Source of the DNA: Nemopilema nomurai
Taxonomy: Eukaryota; Cnidaria; Scyphozoa; Rhizostomeae; Rhizostomatidae
Assembly: GCA_003864495.1 (NCBI GenBank)
Contig: ML133457.1
Span: 2,775,837 to 2,839,836, forward strand
Direction of reading: 5' to 3'
DNA: 64,000 bases
The notes below the pieces were generated by a model. That model searched no databases. It was not told the DNA's origin and was given only the letters and a program-made list of their open reading frames with translations. Below are positions 60,201-64,000 of the stretch, piece after piece (position 1 is the first letter of the stretch; each line of letters opens with the position of its first letter). Both the position numbers and the translations under genes were made by a program.

Positions 60201-61568
60201 CAGTGGCGGACTGGCTCAGAATTTTTAACCGGCCATGAAGAACTGAGAGGGGCCCAGGGGGGTGTGGTCTTAAATTGGGACGTGTTCAAGTGAACACTTC
60301 ATCAAAATCGGTTAATTTCTGAGCAACATAGCATATGTAGCTGGAAGATTAAAGTTTAGCTGTTGATTGCAAATGGGTGCAGAGTACTATAAGTTAAATG
60401 TAACATTAAATAATGAAATTTGGTCTGATTTGGATTTTAGTAATTTTGGACAAGATACCATCTTGTAGAAAACAAAGATAAAATAATAAGAAAACTAACC
60501 TCAGATCCTTAAAGGATAGTAAGAACTAATAGCAAACTAAAAAGGAACTACTTGGAAATGGAGATTAAGCTTTTCTTATTATCACTATCAGATATTCTTT
60601 GGTAACAGTTGTGGCCAGCTTAAAGATATTTTCATCAAATTCATTTTCTAGACAGCTGTACACGAATTTCATGTCTGAATGCTATGAAAATCGTAGCTAA
60701 ATCATAAAAAGAAGGTTCCCTTTCATTTTTGGTAATCATCAGCTACAAATAGTTTGCTGTCTGTATTTCAAAACTGCTAGGTTTATCATATCGAAAACCA
60801 TTTGAATCAAATTCTACCAAAAGCTTCATTTCTTTCCGTTGCATTCCAAAAAACCAGTAATCAGTCCTGACCCCTTTTTGCAACAATCTTGACTTCTTTT
60901 CTGAAAACCACTTGCGACTCAAAGTTTATTGGTCCATTATGTTCAACTTGGCTAATTCTTGTCATTTTCTACCCTGGATACCAGACCCACTACGTATCAA
61001 AGAATAGTGGGTCTGGTCTAGTGCGCCCCATTCTCGTTTTGGTGTAAATCAATTTGGCTAATTCTTTTCATTTTTTACATTCCATGAGGCAATCAATACC
61101 TTTACCCGTTCGTGTTAAAACTAGATTTTGCATTGTATTATCTTAATGCTATGGCTTGAGTAAAAGAGAAAGTTAACGCCGGAGTTTTATTTTAACTACT
61201 GAATCACAACTCCTTTACTTTGTTGCTAGCTTCGAGCCTCGCCACAGCATAATCAAAGTGAACTGCACCTGGGTCTACGACAAATATAAGTTACAGCGAA
61301 TTCCATAATATTAAAGATCCAAATTACTAATTCCCTTTCATAACCTACAAAATCATTTTCGAATTAAAAACATCACAATTTAGTTTTAACCCAATCCTTT
61401 CTACAACCACATGCCATGAAAATATACACTACCTCAGTTTTAATGTCATCCATGACGTTTATCATTCGAATAGGGTACCGTAAGGCCTCATATTCATAAA
61501 ATGGGGCCCTTTTTCTGCACAGATGGGGCCCTTTTTGCTAGATTTTATAGGGGGCCAGTCCGCCACTG
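60201..61568. mobile_element. Non-autonomous hAT element, 1368 bp
   Basis: The ends CAGTGGCGGACTGGC and GCCAGTCCGCCACTG are perfect inverted repeats of 15 bp, and both flanks carry GTTCTAAT. No transposase coding is visible inside. A 12-bp perfect hairpin (CCAGACCCACTA, 12-base loop) lies at 60981-61016. Its right end is also present, with the same flank, at 41480-41507. Confidence 0.93.
60981..61016. repeat. Perfect hairpin inside the hAT element
   Basis: CCAGACCCACTA, 12 bases, then TAGTGGGTCTGG. The stem is perfect. It could be the remnant of a nested foldback or a structured site. Confidence 0.8.
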
Positions 61569-61880
61569 GTTCTAATCTAATGCTGGTGATTTTGGTAAGA
61601 AATCCCATGTAATGCAAAACTGACACGTGAGCTCTTCAATTCGGATTGGCGCCTTTCTTTAAACCTCGGATTCAAAGAGAGGCCATTTCAGTATGTCCGT
61701 TAGAGGATACCTTAATTCATGCCTGCATCCCTGCAACATTTGGACGATAATTCTCTAGGATGCAGAACATAATTGGTTTTTTAAAGAAAAACATGGTTGC
61801 GGGTAAGTGCTTGAATTGAATTGAATTTTACCGCCAAAATACAATAACAAAGTGCTCGCGCCAGTTTATTTGCTGGCCGT
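61569..61880 (+). repeat. Host-repeat flank of the hAT (pair with 41500-42240)
   Basis: It begins with the right target duplication GTTCTAAT. It shares CTAATGCTGRTGATTTT and later blocks with the 41.5-kb locus, and ends near CCAAAATACAATAACAAAGT, where the 393-bp satellite starts. Confidence 0.8.
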
Positions 61881-64000
61881 AGCCCAAAACTATATTAGAT
61901 ACGTAACTCAAACTTTTTACAGGTTTTCATTGTATTCAATCGCACAAGAAATTGCTGGGTACATGAAGTTGTTCAATTGCAAAGCTTCAATTTCTCACAA
62001 CAGATCGAAGCGGCTTTACTTTAGTAGAATTTGAAAACTTTTCAAGGCGAGCACAGAGTTTAAACGGGAAAACTTTCTCAGAAAAAAAATTTAGTTAATA
62101 AAATGAATCAATATTCTTGTTCATTAGGCAAGAAAGGTCATGAAATTCACTTCAAGTTTATCAAATTGTTGAAAGTATTCTTTAAAAATGAGATTGTATT
62201 GACGCTGAATGTTGAAACTGGCAGAGATTTTCCGACTATATTAGATCTTTTACACTTTGTACGATTGAGTTTTCTCCAAAACTATATTAGATACGTAACT
62301 CAATCTTTTTGCAGGCTTTAATTGTGTTCAATCACACGAGAAAATGCTGAGAACAAGAAGTTCTACAATTGCAAAGCTTCAATTTCTCACAACAGATCGA
62401 AGCGGCTTTACTTTAGTAGAATTTGAAAACTTTTCAAGGCGAGCACAGAGTTTAAACGGGAAAACTTTCTCAGAAAAAATATTATAAGTAATGAAATCAA
62501 TCAATATTCCTGTTCATTTGGTAAGACTGATCTTGAAATTCACTTCAAGTTTATTAAATTGTCAACAGTTTTCTTTAAAAATGCGATTGTACTGACGCTG
62601 AATGTTGAAACTTGCAGAAATTTTCCGACTATATCGGATACTTTACACTTTGTATGATTGAGTTTTTCTCCAAAACTATATTAGATACGTAACTCAATCT
62701 TTTTGCAGGCTTTGATTGTATTCAATCACACAGGAAAATATTGGGTACATGAAGTTTTTCAATTGCAAAACTTCCATTTCTCACACTAGATCGAAGCGGC
62801 TATAGTTTAGAAGAATTCGACAACTTTACAAGGGGAACACAGAGTTTAAACGAGAAATTTTTTCAGAAAAAATATTTTAATTAATGAAATCAATCAATAT
62901 TCCTGTTCATTAGGTAAGACTGATCATGAAATTCACTTCAAGTTTATCAAATTGTTAACACTTTTCTTTGAAAATGCGATTGCATTGACGCTGAGTGTTG
63001 AAACTTGCAGAGATTTTCCGACTATATCAGATACTTTACACTTTGTACAATTGAGTTTTTCTCCAAAACTATATTAGATACGTAACTCAAACTTTTTGCA
63101 GGCTTTAATTGTATTCCATCACAAACGAAAATGCTGAGTACATGAAGTTTTTCAATTGGAAAGCTTCAATTTCTCACAACAGATCGAAGCGGCTTTACTT
63201 TAGTAGAATTCGACATCTTTTTAAGGGGAAAACAATGTTTAAACGGGAAAAGTTTCTAGGAAAAAATATTTTATTTAACAAAACCAATCAAAATTCCTGT
63301 TCATTAGGCAAGAACGGACATAAAATTCAGTTCAATTTTATCAAATTTTTGACAGTTTCTTTAAAAATGCGATTGTATTGACGCTGAATGTNTTTCTCAC
63401 AACAGATCGAAGCGGCTTTACTTTAGTAGAATTCGACATCTTTTTAAGGGGAAAACAATGTTTAAACGGGAAAAGTTTCTAGGAAAAAATATTTTATTTA
63501 ACAAAACCAATCAAAATTCCTGTTCATTAGGCAAGAACGGACATAAAATTCAGTTCAATTTTATCAAATTGTTGACAGTTTCTTTAAAAATGCGATTGTA
63601 TTGACGCTGAATGTCGAAACTTGCAGAGATTGTCCGACTACATCAAATACTTTACACTTTGTACGATTGAGTTTTTCTCCAAAACTAAATTAGATACGTA
63701 ACTCAAACTTTTTGCACGCTTTGATTGTATTCCATCACACAGGAAAAGGCTGAGTACATGAAGTTTTTCAATTGCAAAGCTTCAAATTCTCACAACAGAT
63801 CGCAGCGGCTTTACTTTAGTAGATTTCGACAACTTTTCAAGGGGAACACAGAGTTTAAACGGGAAAGTTTTCTCATAAAAAATATTTTAATTAATGAAAT
63901 CAATCAACAATTCTGTTCATTAGGCAAGAAGGGTCATGAAATTCAATTCAAGTTTATCAAATTGTTAACACTTTTCTTTGAAAATGCGATTGCATTGACG
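61881..64000. repeat. Satellite array, ~393-bp unit, continuing past the window
   Basis: The motif TATATTAGATACGTAACTCA recurs at 61891, 62283, 62677 and 63070 (spacing 392-394) and, in mutated form, at 63686. The last interval is 616 because of the duplicated segment at the assembly gap; removing it restores 393. Units share GATCGAAGCGGCTTTACTTT and GAGTTTAAACGGGAAA. Short open frames inside are not conserved in length between units, so it is not coding. Confidence 0.93.
63392..63392. other. Assembly gap (single N) with duplicated flanks
   Basis: About 222 bases before the N (from TTTCTCACAACAGATCGAAG near 63170) are repeated almost exactly after it (63393-63614). They share private variants such as AAGGGGAAAACAATG that other units lack. 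Two contig ends were evidently joined without merging their overlap. Confidence 0.85.

Overview
The window looks like genomic DNA of an animal, most likely a cnidarian (an anthozoan would fit). It is AT-rich, has spliced genes with GT..AG introns, and carries a mix of DNA transposons and retrotransposons typical of invertebrate genomes. The organism is an inference; nothing in the window names it. There are no rRNA genes, bacterial-type operons or CRISPR arrays.

Only one host gene is well supported. It is a ten-exon ornithine-decarboxylase-family gene on the minus strand (first exon 17208-17297, stop codon 5998-6000). All splice phases join and give a 415-residue protein. The PLP-binding residues are kept, but several residues of the ornithine/putrescine pocket are lost, so it is probably a diverged paralogue. 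Its introns hold a 14-bp minisatellite (6637-7237), an 18-bp repeat and a 3.6-kb satellite of about 122-bp units (12204-15764). A second copy of coding exon 1, identical over its 90 bases, lies 9.4 kb upstream (26665-26754).

Between the two exon-1 copies sits a complete ISL2EU/IS4EU-type DNA transposon (21460-25653). It has 207-bp inverted ends, a 2-bp AT target duplication, a SWIM zinc finger plus YqaJ-like nuclease gene (split by a 1-base frameshift) on the plus strand, and a two-exon THAP/DDE transposase on the minus strand.

The rest is mostly transposon debris. There are LINE fragments (2160-2775, 27285-27490, 55045-56994), an internally deleted PIF/Harbinger (3028-3740), a Ty3/Gypsy fragment with 3' LTR (29291-31106), a BEL/Pao fragment (56995-58610), hAT C-termini (31398-32060, 35826-36158) and several MITEs. 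Two hAT elements have perfect 8-bp target duplications (44144-46759 and 60201-61568). The first carries the remains of an OTU-protease-like domain read into the hAT TTF zinc finger, which is the most unusual item here.

From 46.8 to 53.2 kb a 665-bp direct repeat flanks 5.1 kb containing a 291-bp satellite with a 583-bp higher-order period. The window ends in a 393-bp satellite, with a one-base assembly gap at 63392 whose flanks are an unmerged duplicate. Gene-poor stretches are listed as such.
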